Shown piece by piece: positions 37,331 through 49,467 of a stretch of DNA of 64,000 nt. Numbering within the stretch: the stretch's first letter is position 1; each line of letters starts with the position of its first letter. A program made the position numbers and the translations under genes. The notes under the pieces were generated by a model. The model searched no databases. It had not been told where the DNA came from and saw nothing but the letters and a program-made list of their open reading frames with translations. Source of the DNA: Tamarix chinensis (taxonomy: Eukaryota > Streptophyta > Magnoliopsida > Caryophyllales > Tamaricaceae); contig CM060173.1 of the NCBI GenBank assembly GCA_030549775.1, positions 31,924,110 through 31,988,109 on the forward strand, in the 5' to 3' direction.

Positions 37331-37740
37331 GACCGGTCCACCGGCAAATAATAGTGGTCAAGAGCCGGGGTGCCCTGGAGACTGGTCCACCGGCAAATAA
37401 TAGTGGTCAGGAGCGTTCTGCCTTGAGTGTATACTTTCTGGTCCACCAGCTATAATAGTGGGGGATTTCGTGCTCAACAAACCAAAGTAAGTAAGTTAAA
37501 CCATGGGAAATACACTAAGTACTTACAACGAAACACCATGTGAGTCGGGGCCAGACCGGTCCACCGGCAAATAATAGTGGCCAGGAGAATTTTGCCTTGG
37601 AGACCGGTCCACCGGCAAATAATAGTGGCCAGGAGCATTTTGCCCTGGAGACCGGTCCACCGGCAAATAATAGTGGTCAGGAGCGTTCTGTCTTGAGTGT
37701 ATACTTTCCGGTCCACCGGCTATAATAGTGGGGTTCCCGT
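37331..37740 (+). repeat. CCGGTCCACCGG tandem arrays, copy D
   Basis: The least decayed array. The first cluster (37,331-37,465) has three units; the second (37,555-37,735) has four. The unit is about 48 bp with ACCGGTCCACCGGCAAATAA, then TAGTGG and a CAGGAGC-type tail. The last unit in each cluster is shorter and has CTATAATAGTGGG. The core CCGGT-CC-ACCGG is an inverted repeat. Confidence 0.9.
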
Positions 37741-37918
37741 ACTCACATGGACTATTAAAGAATATGTGTTGAGTGGACATATTATTAATGAGAATAAAGA
37801 ATAAGTCACCGGGAAAGTAATCAGGCCTTATCACGTGTGCTATTGTATGTTGCCCATGTGCTTATTATCCTTGTATCATATGTGTTATGTGTTAACCTTA
37901 GCTCGTCTGTTACCTTAC

Positions 37919-37937
37919 TCAGTACGTAGCATACTGA
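37919..37937 (+). other. Conserved palindrome, copy D
   Basis: TCAGTACGTAGCATACTGA, an 8-3-8 inverted repeat with one mismatch. Equivalent positions exist in B, C, E2, F and the related element H. Confidence 0.75.
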
Positions 37938-38304
37938 TCACCCGTTTCATGGGTGCTGCTGATTCCTACGAGCAGAAGACCCCTCTGATCTTGTGTAGGT
38001 AGGAGACCATGTCTTCGATGTCTACAATACCTATGAGGCATCAAGTAGGGCAGAGTGTTGAGCCTAACCTGACTTGGGGACCGAGAGCGAGTTGGCCAGA
38101 CTCCATTGCTATCATCGGATTTCGTATTTCTTCATTTAGCTGTATTTCAGACTACGCTTTATGTTTTGGGAATCGTACTCTTAAGTTATAATCCTAAACC
38201 GTATTCTAATTACCGTTTGACTTGTGTTTCGTTAATGATTTATGTTAAGTGTTGGCCCATATTTTAATGTTTCACATCTGATGTTGTTTGGTTTTAGCCT
38301 TAGC

Positions 38305-38348
38305 ACTTAGTACTAGAACGGTAGAAGTGTACCGGTCCGGTACTAAGT
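38305..38348 (+). other. 3'-terminal inverted repeat, copy D
   Basis: Arms of 19 bp (left starts ACTTAGTACT, right ends GGTACTAAGT) separated by GAAGTG; 16 of 19 positions pair. Confidence 0.75.
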
Positions 38349-38879
38349 GTGGCGATAACGCCCCTGAATTTACGATTTTATCCTTCGCTTCCGTTAAACC
38401 TTTTTGATTTAAATGAAATTTTTCAGTAGTAAATTTGGGGGTGTTACAATAGTAGTGACTCCGTCATCGCTGAATGCCCAAATTTTTTTTTCAAAAAAAA
38501 AAAACTTATTAGCCTACTGTGACGAGTAATGGGTCTACAACAATGACCTAGTTGTCACTAAATGCCCAATTTAAAAAAAATTATTAGCCTAGTACAATGA
38601 CTAATGGGTCTACAGAAGTGACCCCGTCACCGTTGGATTCCTAATTAAAATTTTTTTTTATCAACCTACTACGGTAGCTAATGGATCTACTACAATGACT
38701 CTAGCCATCGGTGAATTACAAATTTAGTTTTTTCCTAAATTTTTAATACAACACTATAAAATTTAATTATATTTTTTTTTCAAATTAATATTAATATCTA
38801 ATTGATAACATTAAAAAAAAATTCAAAATATAACTATTTTTTGTAACTTGAAATTATTATTACAATTTTATTGTGTACA

Positions 38880-39912
38880 ATAAATGACTAGATCCTACTT
38901 ATTGTCCTCATCTTCCTCATCCTCTTCTTCCTCCCCTACCTCCTCCACTTACAACTTGATTGTTTATTTTTTGATGCCTTATTGATTTGTTGTGTTTTGA
39001 GTAATTTTAATTAGCTTCCCAAGTTTTTCCTCAAAAGTTGAAGCATTGATGCTGGTACTAGTCAAAGATGGTGATGTTGGTGCTGATACAGCTATAGATG
39101 ATGATGGCATGATATTGTCCGAGAACATCATGTACAATGGTTGCCCCATCAATTTGTGTTGACTCATTAGACCCACATTCACTCCTATGTGATTGGACTC
39201 AAGCCTCCTCCATCATCTTTTGTAGCATCTCCACCATTTTATGCTATAAGAAAAATCAAAAGTAATAACAAATAGCTTATAAAAAATTATGATTATATTG
39301 ATTCCTAAAGAGAATTATAAGCTTACATATTTCCTCTCAATATCCTCTTTCACCTATTTCCCATCCTAGCAGTGCATCTCTCTAAAAGTCTCGACCTCAC
39401 TTGAAATATTCTTGGTGCTAGGGTCAGCCTATAATTATAATAAAAAATAAAAAATAGAACATTATGAATAACATTATTAATAATGAATGAAATTAAAAAG
39501 TAGGTATACAATGCATTCTTATAGTGAAATTGAGAAATCAATGATGATCCATGGAGGCTAGGACATTGTTGCTTGCATTTTTTTTGCATTTCTTTTTTAC
39601 TTTTCATGTAAATCAATAAATATTAACACTTAATTAATATTAATACATATTAATTTTATCTATATATAATATTATACAAATATCTTTTGCTCAAGAATAT
39701 CCTAAAACTACTGAAGCTTGTTTCAATTCTCATCATTCAAGTCATTCAATTTCTTTTAAGGTTTTTTTTTGGGCCAATTCTTGAGCTGAATGTTTCTTCT
39801 TTGATAGGTATCATGGAGTGATCTACAAATAGCCTCCCATACTCGCAACCAATGTCATGTCTCCTTCCACTCATCCAAGTCAGAGTACTTCTATAAACAA
39901 AATAAAATTACC
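38880..39912 (-). pseudogene. TNPA-like protein remnant of CACTA element 1
   Basis: Aligns with 44,190-45,290 of element 2. Readable parts include an S/A/P-rich stretch followed by a region ending GKLIKITQNTTNQ (39,000-39,150), and a central SLISQFHYKN phrase (39,480-39,560). In En/Spm elements this gene encodes the subterminal-repeat-binding accessory protein. The 5' part is lost at the junction with copia sequence. Confidence 0.7.
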
Positions 39913-39914
39913 AA

Positions 39915-40162
39915 TTATAAGCAATAGGTAAAGAACACAACTATATAATATTAAGATACTTATCTTCTCTAATTTAACATCTATATTCAGTAAATTTATA
40001 ACTATAGAGTCAAATCCATCAAGATCAGATCTCAGGGTTTGATCTACACCTAATTTTAAATCATGAAGGTGGATCTTAAAAAATAGATGATTTGCTACAA
40101 GTCTTGTCATATACAAGGATTCTAGCTTCAACCATGATGTGAAAACAATTGTCTCTTTTACC
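39915..40162 (-). pseudogene. Ty1/copia gag, second part
   Basis: Minus-strand frame reading KETIVFTSWLKLESLYMTRL, then LFFKIHLHDLKL and DGFDSIVINLLN. This is the middle of a Ty1/copia gag polypeptide. Its first part is at 42,985-43,215, separated by element H. It ends abruptly where CACTA element 1 begins. Confidence 0.8.
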
Positions 40163-42984
40163 TGAACACTCCAATTTTTCACTACAAAAAAATTTCATTA
40201 AAGACATGTTGCGGAAGTATAAAATACTTTGAAAAATGGGGTGTTACCACTATACATGACATAAGTTAGACGTCCATCACCTACCCCATATTAGATACAA
40301 GGCTTAAATAATAAAACACTAAAATAGCATATTCCATGAATAATTATTTAATCGAAACAATTCCAAAATATTTACAACAAATTACCCTAATGGGTTCCAA
40401 TAAAATCATTATAGAATACACATTAAAGTACGAAACTACAAAACATTGATTGGGACATGAGGCCTAAAACAATACCATGGTCCTCCACATACCTCATCAA
40501 GACATTCCAAATATCCTCGCTCACAAGCCCTGCCCATATGAGGTAGGTCCTTTATTGGCCATCCCCAAAAACTTGCACAAGGTCCTCTACTCATAGGAAT
40601 GAGCATGTGACTGAGAAAATGGGCACATCAGTACGCTATGTATTGAGTAAGCCAATTTTCTCCCTCAATGTATACAAGTATACTAGTTTATCACATATAA
40701 ATATAAATTATAGTATACGGCATGATAAGGCCCCATATATACATAAAGGTAAAAGTACATGAAGTCATGTTGTCATGCATGATTCCAACAAGTAGAATAC
40801 TTCATGCATAGACTCACCATCTTTCCACATAAGCATATACACACTTAATGGTAAGGAGAAACAAACAACCTCTAGGGTTCATCCCAATTAACCAAATCCT
40901 CAAGTTATACCATTAGTTCATCCATTTAAGATATAAGTAAGCCAAACTATCAATATTCCATTTTGTAATCAAATAGACAGATCCACCATTAGCCAAGTGT
41001 AATAACCAGCTTTACTCATTTTTAACCAATCATACCATTATTTCTATTCTTGCCAAATATTGGCCATTCTCTTAATCATCATTTATATTTGATCAATTGC
41101 TTCCTTAATAACCCATTAATTACTTACTAATTACAAGTGAATTACAAATTTATCCTTTACATGACTCATAAAATATGCCATCATTAATGATACATTTTAA
41201 TCCTTTAATTAGGCTAATAATCCATGCTAAAGTTTGTATTTCATCCCATTAATAATCATGATATAGTCCCAGATATAACCCCCAAACATAACCTAACCAC
41301 AAAGCAACAAATCATGGAAACCAACAGTACCAGTCAATCAATTTTGCCCAACCAATCGATAGTTTTGGGTTGATCAGTCTATCGGTTCAACTCAACCAGT
41401 CTATCCTTCCTTCAAACCAGTCGATATGTTTTTCCAAAACCAATCAATGAGTTGGGTCAACTATTCAACTGGTCTAGGAATCAGTTGATTGGTTTGACCT
41501 AACCGGTCGATTGGTTTACCCTAACATAGCATCAATTCACAAATTCCATGTAGATTCTTCCATAAAAATCATTTCTACTCACACTAGAACATGTATCAAC
41601 ATCAACCTACATATTTCTAACTAGATTATGATGAATTTCTTACCATAACATTATCCAAGCCTATTTTCTCCATTTTTATGCTCTTTTCTCAATTTATGAC
41701 ATTTAAACATGTAAATCATGCATACAATTGCATTTATTCATACCAACATGTATAATCCAATAAAAGGCATCACATTTCATATAAGAACACATGCTAACAT
41801 TTTAAGAGTAAGAATCACTTACTTGATGTAGGGTAAATCCCTTAAAACCTAGAATTTTCCAAGTTTATGAAAATCTCAACTCTTAAAACCTTAAAAACCA
41901 AAATCTTAACTCAAGTATTATACCAAAACTTCATAAAATTGTGAACAAGAAAGCAGAAAGGGAGAAGGACATACTATTGAGACAAAAATGGGAAAAAGCT
42001 CAACTAGACAACTTAATCTTTTCTTAAATCTAACTCTAACTTGCTTAACAATTAACATAAGATAGAGATAAAGTTAGGATCAAGAGAGTGTACAAAACAA
42101 TTTGGCAAGTGTTCAAAGTGTGGAAGAGGAAAAGAGAATGTAGAAATCAGAGGAATTTTAGTGGTTGAAAGAAAGTGGCATGCATGGAGGATTGGCACTA
42201 TTTATATCCAACCAATCGAAGGGACACACAAAGGGTTAAGAAGGCAACTCGAAACCTTACTTGTGACCATTTGAATTCAATCATAATAGATAGATTTGTC
42301 TTGAATTCACAGACCTAGTATCCCGAGTTTAATTTAGGACTTTGGAGAGCTTAGGAAAATAGACAAGAATTAACATACATGGAAGAATAAATGGGAGGTT
42401 AGCATGGAAGGAATCTTCCAGTTGCTCAAAAGTACACCTAAGGTCGAAGCAATTGATCTTAGAATTGGAAAAATGGTAGAGGAGGAAGAAGATAATGGTT
42501 GAGGTCATCTCTCTCCCTCATATGTCTCAATGGACCTCTAGAACAAATTGAGGCAATAATTTGGGTTAAATGCATCATGAAAATGGTTATTAATCTCTTA
42601 GCGACAATCGGGATGAGTTGGTAAGGTTCCATTTTAGTATAAATGATTTTTTAGAAAAATCCAACTCAAAAAATATGACTAGCTCGACAAACCAGTCAAT
42701 CGGTTTGGGTTTACAAGTCAATTGTTCATCCACCAATTGATTGGTTTCCTCCGACCAATCAATAGGTTTGGTCAAGGAACTTAAAATTGGCTAAAATAAC
42801 AAACAATTCGATCGGTTCATCAATCGATGCATTTGCTAGTAAAACTCAATAAACTTCATTTTCTAACATGATTTCAATTTAATTTATATTCTAAATCAAA
42901 TCATAACATTAAATTAAAATCAAAGGCATAAAGTTTGTTAAAATTTATCATCTATCCATTACACAAAAGTTCGGGGGTATTACA
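40163..42984 (-). mobile_element. Solo-LTR-like element H (2.8 kb), distant relative of the long-LTR family
   Basis: 2,822 bp with TG...CA ends (plus-strand view TGAACACTCC...GGGGGTATTACA) and flanks TTACC/TTAAC, a 4-of-5 duplication. Removing it restores the copia gag. It shares with the long-LTR family the end sequence (GGTAACACCCC, CTTCCGC, TTTTGTAGTGAA) and the palindrome region (40,628-40,646, followed by GAGTAAG), but lacks the CCGGT arrays. It has its own motif: variants of AACCGGTCGATTGGTTT at 41,330-41,520 and 42,690-42,830. No coding domain. Confidence 0.75.
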
Positions 42985-43252
42985 TTAACACTTACTACAA
43001 AACCTCATCTAAAAACTATAATTGTATGGTAGATAGGACCTTTAAATCATTATCCTCAAACTCCTCATCAGACATCATTTCTAGCTTCTCTATTTTCCTG
43101 CATAATACCTTCTCCAATCCTTTCTGAACAAGGATCACCTTCATCTTTAATTTCCATAACTCAAAATTGTTAGAATGATCAAATCTCTCAATTTTAAATC
43201 TTTTATATGTCATCTTGATGTATATTGACCACACACCCAAGCTCTTATACCA
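42985..43252 (-). pseudogene. Ty1/copia primer-binding site and gag, first part
   Basis: On the minus strand, a primer-binding site TGGTATAAGAGC (43,241-43,252; one base from the Met-type site) precedes a gag start near 43,213 (MTYKRFKIERFD, then NNFELWKLKMK). The frame continues through MSDEEFEDNDLKVLSTIQL and is interrupted by H. Confidence 0.83.
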
Positions 43253-43408
43253 ATTATAGGGAAACCAATTCATCAAACATGAATTTCAAGACCTGATCTA
43301 ACAATCCATTGGAAATTTACAAGATCTAAGTGAGATAACAATCAGAGCACAATAACAATTGGGAAAATAATGATGATATTTATTACATACAAGACCGGTG
43401 ATTACAAG
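43253..43408 (-). repeat. Copia 5' LTR fragment
   Basis: Lies immediately upstream of the copia primer-binding site in its own orientation, where the 5' LTR must be. It is cut by the CACTA terminus at 43,409. No second LTR is in the window. Confidence 0.5.
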
Positions 43409-43659
43409 CACTACTATAGTTGTAGTCATCTACGATGACTTTTCTTATTGCTGTAGATGTAAAATATTGTCTTAGAATGGGTATTAAAATGATGGGTCAT
43501 CACTATTATGTCGTCGTAATTGCTTCGTAGTAAACGACCATATATTTTGATGATTATAGTCATTATTGAAAACAGCACCTATTGTGATAACTACACCATT
43601 GCTATATTACTATTGTGAAGGCCAACATTTTTTTCTTCAAGAAATTAAAATTATCTTTT

Positions 43660-43970
43660 ACGATGACTAATTGGTCTATAGTGGTGACACCATCATCACC
43701 ATATGACCAATTTTTGAAAAATTTTATCAATCTACAATGATGACAAATAGATCTACAACAACAATACTATCATCGATGTATGCCACATTTCGAAAATAAA
43801 ATTTTAGTGTACAACGACGACTAATGGGTCTACAACAGTGACTCTGTCATTGCTAAATACACATTTTATAAAAATTTAACCAACTTACAGCAACGACTAT
43901 TGGGTCTACAACAGCAACCCCCATCATCGCTATATACCCATTTTTTAAAAACAAAATTATCCTAAATTTA
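43660..43970. repeat. CACTA element 2 subterminal repeats
   Basis: Units of about 85 bp starting near ACGATGACTAATTGGTCTA and ending with an AATTTTTGAAAAATTT-type A/T run. Such arrays bind the TNPA protein in En/Spm elements. Confidence 0.75.
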
Positions 43971-44189
43971 GTTTTTTTTAAAAAAAATTATCTGCATACA
44001 ATGACACCAATAAAATTTAGTTTTTTCCTCAATTTTTATTATGACCCTATAAAATTTAAATATATTTTATTTTATAAATTAATATTAATATGTAATTGAT
44101 AATATTAAAATAAAAAAAAACATTCAAAATACAACTATTGTTCATAATTTAAAATTGTTATTACAATTTTATTATCTAGAATAAACAAC

Positions 44190-45290
44190 TAGATCCTATT
44201 CATTGCCCTCATCCTCATCATCCTCCTCTTCCTCCTATTCTTCCTCCCCTACCTCTTACCTTGACGCCACAAGTCTATGTCTAAGATCTTGTACTATAAT
44301 AGTTTGCAACTTGATAGTTTCTTTTTGGTGCTTTATCACTTTGTTGTGTTTTTTAGCGATCTTAGTTAGATTCCCATGTTTTTCTTAAAAAGTAGAAGCG
44401 TTGGTGCTCTTACTAGCAAAAGGTTGTGATGCTGGTGCTGGTGGAGCTATAGACGATGCTGAGGAAGACCCCTTCAATAATCTACCAATAGATCCCTAAT
44501 GGCCATGACATTTTTCAAGAAATTCATGTATAATGGCTGCCTACTCAATTTGTATCAGCTCGTTAAACCCACATTCACTCCCAAGTGATTGGACTCGAGC
44601 CTCCTCCATCATCCTTTATAGTGTCTCCACCATTTGATGCTATAAGAAAAGTTAAAATTAATAATAAATAGCTTATAAACAAAATATTATCAGATTAATT
44701 CCTTTAGAGAATTATAAACTTACATATTTCATCTTAGCATCCTCGCTCACCCATTTTCTATCCTTGTAGTGCATCTATCGAAAACTCTTGACCTCACTAG
44801 AAATTTTTCTTGTTGCTAGGGTCAGCCTATATATAATAAAAAATAAAAAAGTATGAATAACATTATAAATAATGAATGAAATTATAATGTGGGTATACAA
44901 TATCTTCTTGTAGTGAAATTGAGAAATCGATGATGAGCCATAAAGGTTAGGATATTGTTGCATACTCCTATTTTTTTGCACTTCTTTCTAACTTTGCCTG
45001 CAAATCAAGAAATTAACACTTAACCAATATTTATACATATTAAGTTTATCTATATATAATATTATATAAATACCTTTTGCTTAGGATTATCCCAAAAATG
45101 TTGAATCTTATTCCAACTCTCATCATCCAAGTCATTCGTTTCTTCCCTAGATTTTTTTTGCCTAAGTCTTGAGCTAAATTTTTCTGCTCTGATAGGTGTC
45201 ATGGAGTGATCTACAAATATCATCCCATACTGTAGGCTAGTGTGGTGTCTCTTAACACTCATCCAAATTAAAATATTTCTACAAATAAAA
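44190..45290 (-). pseudogene. TNPA-like (Ptta/En/Spm) protein remnant
   Basis: Minus-strand remnant of the plant En/Spm accessory transposase family. The N-terminal side at 45,062-45,262 reads RAEKFSSRLRQKKSREE and DDESWNKIQHFWDNPKQK. The centre at 44,775-44,981 reads QKNRSMQQYPNLYGSSSISQ. The C-terminal side (about 44,260-44,630) has a basic, glutamine-rich stretch that could form a coiled coil. Stops interrupt it, possibly including unspliced introns. Paralogous to 38,880-39,912. Confidence 0.75.
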
Positions 45291-45939
45291 TAAAATTACC
45301 CATTAGTCAACTAAAAACCAAAAATATTATAAATTAAAAGATGGTTATGATTAACTATTACCCCTACCTGGGGGACAATCTTATATATCCTCCTTTGGAA
45401 CATGACCCCAATCATCATAGTACATAGGGATCCTGTTCCCAATCTCATTCCCTACATACCTAAATAATAATTTAACATTATAACCAATGGGTCACCAAGC
45501 CCTATCAAATTCACATGACCACTAGAGGCTAAATTTCTTGTACCCATTTTTCCTAAACTCTTCACGTATATTTATGGATTTTAACTTAGAGAGTCTAGGA
45601 TGTGCTGGAGCTACAATATGCATCACATTAGTTAACCAAATGAGTAAAAAATAATATACTAGAAGGAAAAAAAGTTCGTTACGTAACTCGAACTGAGCTA
45701 GAATACTAGAAGGACGTCGAAGGGGTCATTACCTCCACCCCTCCATGGTACCTCATTATGACATCAGCCATACTTATCAATCTTTAACAAAAAACCAAAA
45801 AATAATAATAAAAGGATTTTGATAACAGTCATAGAAGGCTAAAATCTAATATAGTGAAGATAATATTCATAAAATAGATCCTAATATACATAACATAAAA
45901 ATTTTATTTATCGATAAATTAATCATCACTACAGGTATT

Positions 45940-48900
45940 TTCATTACTATGTGCATCTTCACTATCCGAGTTTGAAGCATCCTCATTGATATCAACAATA
46001 TTGTCTTTCATACTAGTTAAGGACTCATCGTTAGGAGTAGCATTTGTTTAAACTTCATCACTTCTAACATTATGATGCCAAAAAGTTAAGTTATCAAGGT
46101 CATTTGCTTCAACTTCCAAATCAATAGTAAATGAGTCAACCCTATCTGCAACATCAATCTACTCATCATCATTTAAATCCCCTATGTGATGATGGTTGAC
46201 TTCCCAAATAACTTGCCAATGAGGACCATTTAGTAAATCATCAACATACCAAACTTGTTTTGCTTGAGATCCTAATATAAAACTATCCTCCTTGTACCAC
46301 TCATTCCTCGTACAAACACTTGTAATATTATTCTATTCTTCCTTGCATCAATGTTGCACTATTTACAATCAAACAACAAAATAAAACAATAATGAAAATA
46401 AGATAAATCGATGATCTATTGTATCTGTCCATAATAACATTCATTATCAACTCCAAGGACAAACACACCAATATTTTGTGTTCTTTTATTTTTTTTCTCT
46501 TTCATGAGTTAAGATTCTAACGTCCTTTATAATACAACTAACATAAGTTGTAATCACTCTCAATGGACCACTAGCAAGAGATAATAACTCATCAATGTAT
46601 TCAGGTGATCCTAAATGACATAAATTGTACACTTGTAGTATATATAGTTAATAAAAATAATTATTAATATCATTTTTCTTAAAGTTCATTAGGAATAAAT
46701 ATTAACAATTGCATGAAGATTTCATTTACTTTAGAATAAAACTAACGAGGAAACCCTTTCTTTTGAATGTCATCCAAATTACCACCACGTCCACATATCT
46801 TGTTCATATGCTCACTACAATATTAAAGAAAAAAAAGTTATTTCCTACACACAAATAATTATTATAATCATTATTACTAATTATTGATGTATACTTACTA
46901 TAAACACTTTTGTATTTCTGGACAATTGTTGAGAACATTCCAAATTATGTGATTCTACTCATTCTCAGAGATACCAACAATCAATGACTTATCAATGCCA
47001 CAAGCTTGAGATAGAAAGGCCAAAAGTTGCAGTTTCTTAAGTAGCATCCTCATTTCTATCGGGTATATTAAATTGTGTCTCAACCCCTTCAAAGTACATA
47101 GAAAAAAATGTAACCACTTCATCTACAACATAACCTTTGGTAATAGAACCTTCTATGAAAGCTTGATTTCTAATGTACTCCTTAAATTCTTTCAACTTTA
47201 TTTCAATAGGATACATCCATATTCCATGAATAGGCCCACCCAGTCGTGCTTCTTCAGGTAAGTGCATTATAAGATGAACCACAATAGTAAAAAAAAAAGT
47301 TGGGGAGAATATACGTTCGAACTTGAACAAGATGATAACCATATCCTTTTTAGCCTTCTCCAAATTATAAAACTGAAGTGTCCTTGAACACATCAAGGTA
47401 AAGAATTTAGTCAACTCAATAATGGTATTAGCAATCTCTTTTCCCAAAATTGATCACACACGAATTGATAACAACCATTGCATTATGATAGGATGATCAT
47501 GTGATTTTAGAGCAATTAATTTGACATCATTATCAATTATATTCTTCCTCAAATTTGCTGCAAAGCCATCTAGGAACTTTACCCTTTTCAAGAACCCCAA
47601 AAAAGTCATCATATCACTGGGTGAAAGAGTATACTTAGCAGTAGGTTTCGTCAACTTATTACCCTCATAGTATAGATGAAGTTCTAGTATGATGTTCATA
47701 TCCATCAAATTATGCCTCACATTTTCATTATCTTTTGATTTTTCATTATTACCAAGGACCATGCTAAGTAAATTTTCAGAAACATTATTTTCAACATGCA
47801 TCACATCTAATTTTTATTTAAGGGTAATTGATGGCCAATATGGGAGCTCATAAAATATACTCTTCTTCCTCCAATTAAATTCATCAACGCCTCTCTTCCT
47901 CTTCACACATAGTGTGTCTTCATGCTTACATGGTGGGTAATCTCTAATGTGACTCAACTGCATCAAATATTCATCTATAGACAATCTTCATGGCATATTT
48001 CTCTTCTCAACTTTACCATTAAATTATTTATTCTTTTACCATAGATGGTTATTTGGAAGAAATCATTGATGTTCAATGTACCCCGTCCTAGACCTCCTCC
48101 TCATAGAAGGAGTTTATTCATTACAATTGGGAAATACTTTTTACCCTTATCCTGACCACCTAGAGAGAATTGAATGAGCAGGGAAGTTAATCATAATTGA
48201 CATAATCATAGCACACATTTTAAACACTTTGTTTTTTACCACATCTCTAGTATCAACCCTTGTCACCCAAATATCATTTAGCTCATTGATAAGAGGTCTA
48301 AGGAGCACATCAATATCCATCTTAGGAGACAAGAGTCTAGGAATCAACAAATACAACATAAAGATTGGATTTTTTATGCACTAACATGGGGGTAAGTTGT
48401 ATGTCGTCAAAATTACTAGCCACATACAGTAATTTTTGCTCATATTAAAGGGATTCAACCCATCTTATGCCAACCCCAATCTAACATTTTGAGGCTCAAC
48501 TACAAAATATGGATGATTTACATCAAAAACATTCCATGCTTGGCCATCAACTGCATGTCATAAGATCCCCCATTCCCTAGAATGCCCATTCAAGTGCAAT
48601 CTCGTGTCTTGAGTGGTGTGTCTACAAATGTATAATATTTTCAATCTCGGTGTTAAGGGAAAATACCGCAACACCTTGTGTGGTACTTTCTTTCCCTTTA
48701 TGGCCTCATCTACTCATCAAGAAGTAACATATATCAGATAATTAGGTATATTAGCATTTTCTTTCAAGTACAAGGCATAATCATACTTGCAAGTATATCC
48801 CAATCCTAACTTGCTCATTATCTTCTTAGCATCATAATTCAATCTTGGAAGATTATTACCATATGTAAGTGCTTCTTTCAACCATTTCAAAAGTCCGTCA

Positions 48901-49467
48901 AAAGAATTGTTACTCCATTTTTTCAACACCTTGTGATGTATCAACTTCAATAAAAAATTTAAAGAAGAAAAAAATTTCATCTTGGATATAACTTTGTCTC
49001 CATCTCTTGAAATAACTCCTTGACATATAGATCTCTAGTATCCCCAAATTCATCACCTATTACCTCATTAGCATTCAAGTCATCACCAATAGGCTCGACT
49101 CTTTCACAATCCTCAATATATGGATCACGACCTAATAAATCACCCAATACATATGCCATCGTATCTCAATCTCATCCTCTACATATTCTCTTACAAGTTC
49201 ACCATGAAATTTCCATGTATCATAATCATCCATGAACCCAAACCATGAAATGTAGGCTTCAACCCTATCTATTGTATCCCATTCAAAATTAACACATCTC
49301 CTACATGGGTAACACATCAATCCATCCAATCGTAGGTTATATTTTGTCAGTCCTATAAATATTTGAAGACCATCCCAAAAATCATTAGATTTTTGATTAT
49401 GCAACTTTGTCCAGCTCTTATCAATTAGCGTTGTATATCTATGAAAACAATTAAAAGCTGGATCCAT
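45940..49467 (-). pseudogene. TNP2-type CACTA transposase remnant
   Basis: Large transposase that cuts CACTA ends. The start is at 49,465-49,467. The transposase-associated domain runs to about 49,132 (DKSWTKLHNQKSNDFWDGLQ, then CYPCRRCVNFEWDTIDRVEA, with its paired cysteines kept). The TNP2 region follows at about 47,450-48,980 (LKLIHHKVLKKWSNNSFDGL; HSILSRWSG; MHVENNVSENLL). A DUF4218-type block is at 47,037-47,447 (LPEEARLGGPIHGIWMYPIE), and a DUF4216-type C-terminal block at about 46,080-46,320 (EDSFILGSQAKQVWYVDDLL). Order and content are those of a complete family member. Stops and frameshifts (some may be introns) show it is inactive. Confidence 0.88.

Larger units (their letters stand above)
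33533..38448 (+). mobile_element. Long-LTR unit, copy D (best-preserved complete copy)
   Basis: A 4,916-bp unit from TGAAATACCCC to GGGTGTTACA, with a perfect 5-bp duplication ATAGT at 33,528-33,532 and 38,449-38,453. The CACTA repeat unit reads continuously once it is removed. Parts in order: AT-rich start; pyrimidine leader (33,895-33,960); C-rich region with TATAAATA at 34,531; triplet block (35,200-35,490); exon-like block (36,163-36,224); CCGGT arrays (37,331-37,740); palindrome (37,919-37,937); hairpin (38,305-38,348). It has no direct terminal repeats and no protein domain, hence a solo LTR reading. Its 3' end is closest to copy A. Confidence 0.92.
33181..39912 (-). mobile_element. CACTA (En/Spm) element 1, 3' half, interrupted by copy D
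   Basis: The left end, TACTACTACAAATG, aligns with the CACTACTATAG terminus at 43,409, with the first base changed. About five subterminal tandem units of roughly 85 bp follow (GATGACTAATGGGTCTA type), split by copy D. Then comes a spacer and a TNPA-like gene remnant to about 39,912, where homology to element 2 stops and copia sequence begins. Only the 3' half of a CACTA is present. Confidence 0.78.

Noticed and set aside
37331..37740. CRISPR-like array of repeats and spacers
   Set aside because: The units are direct tandem repeats without unique spacers, in a plant transposon, and no cas genes exist.
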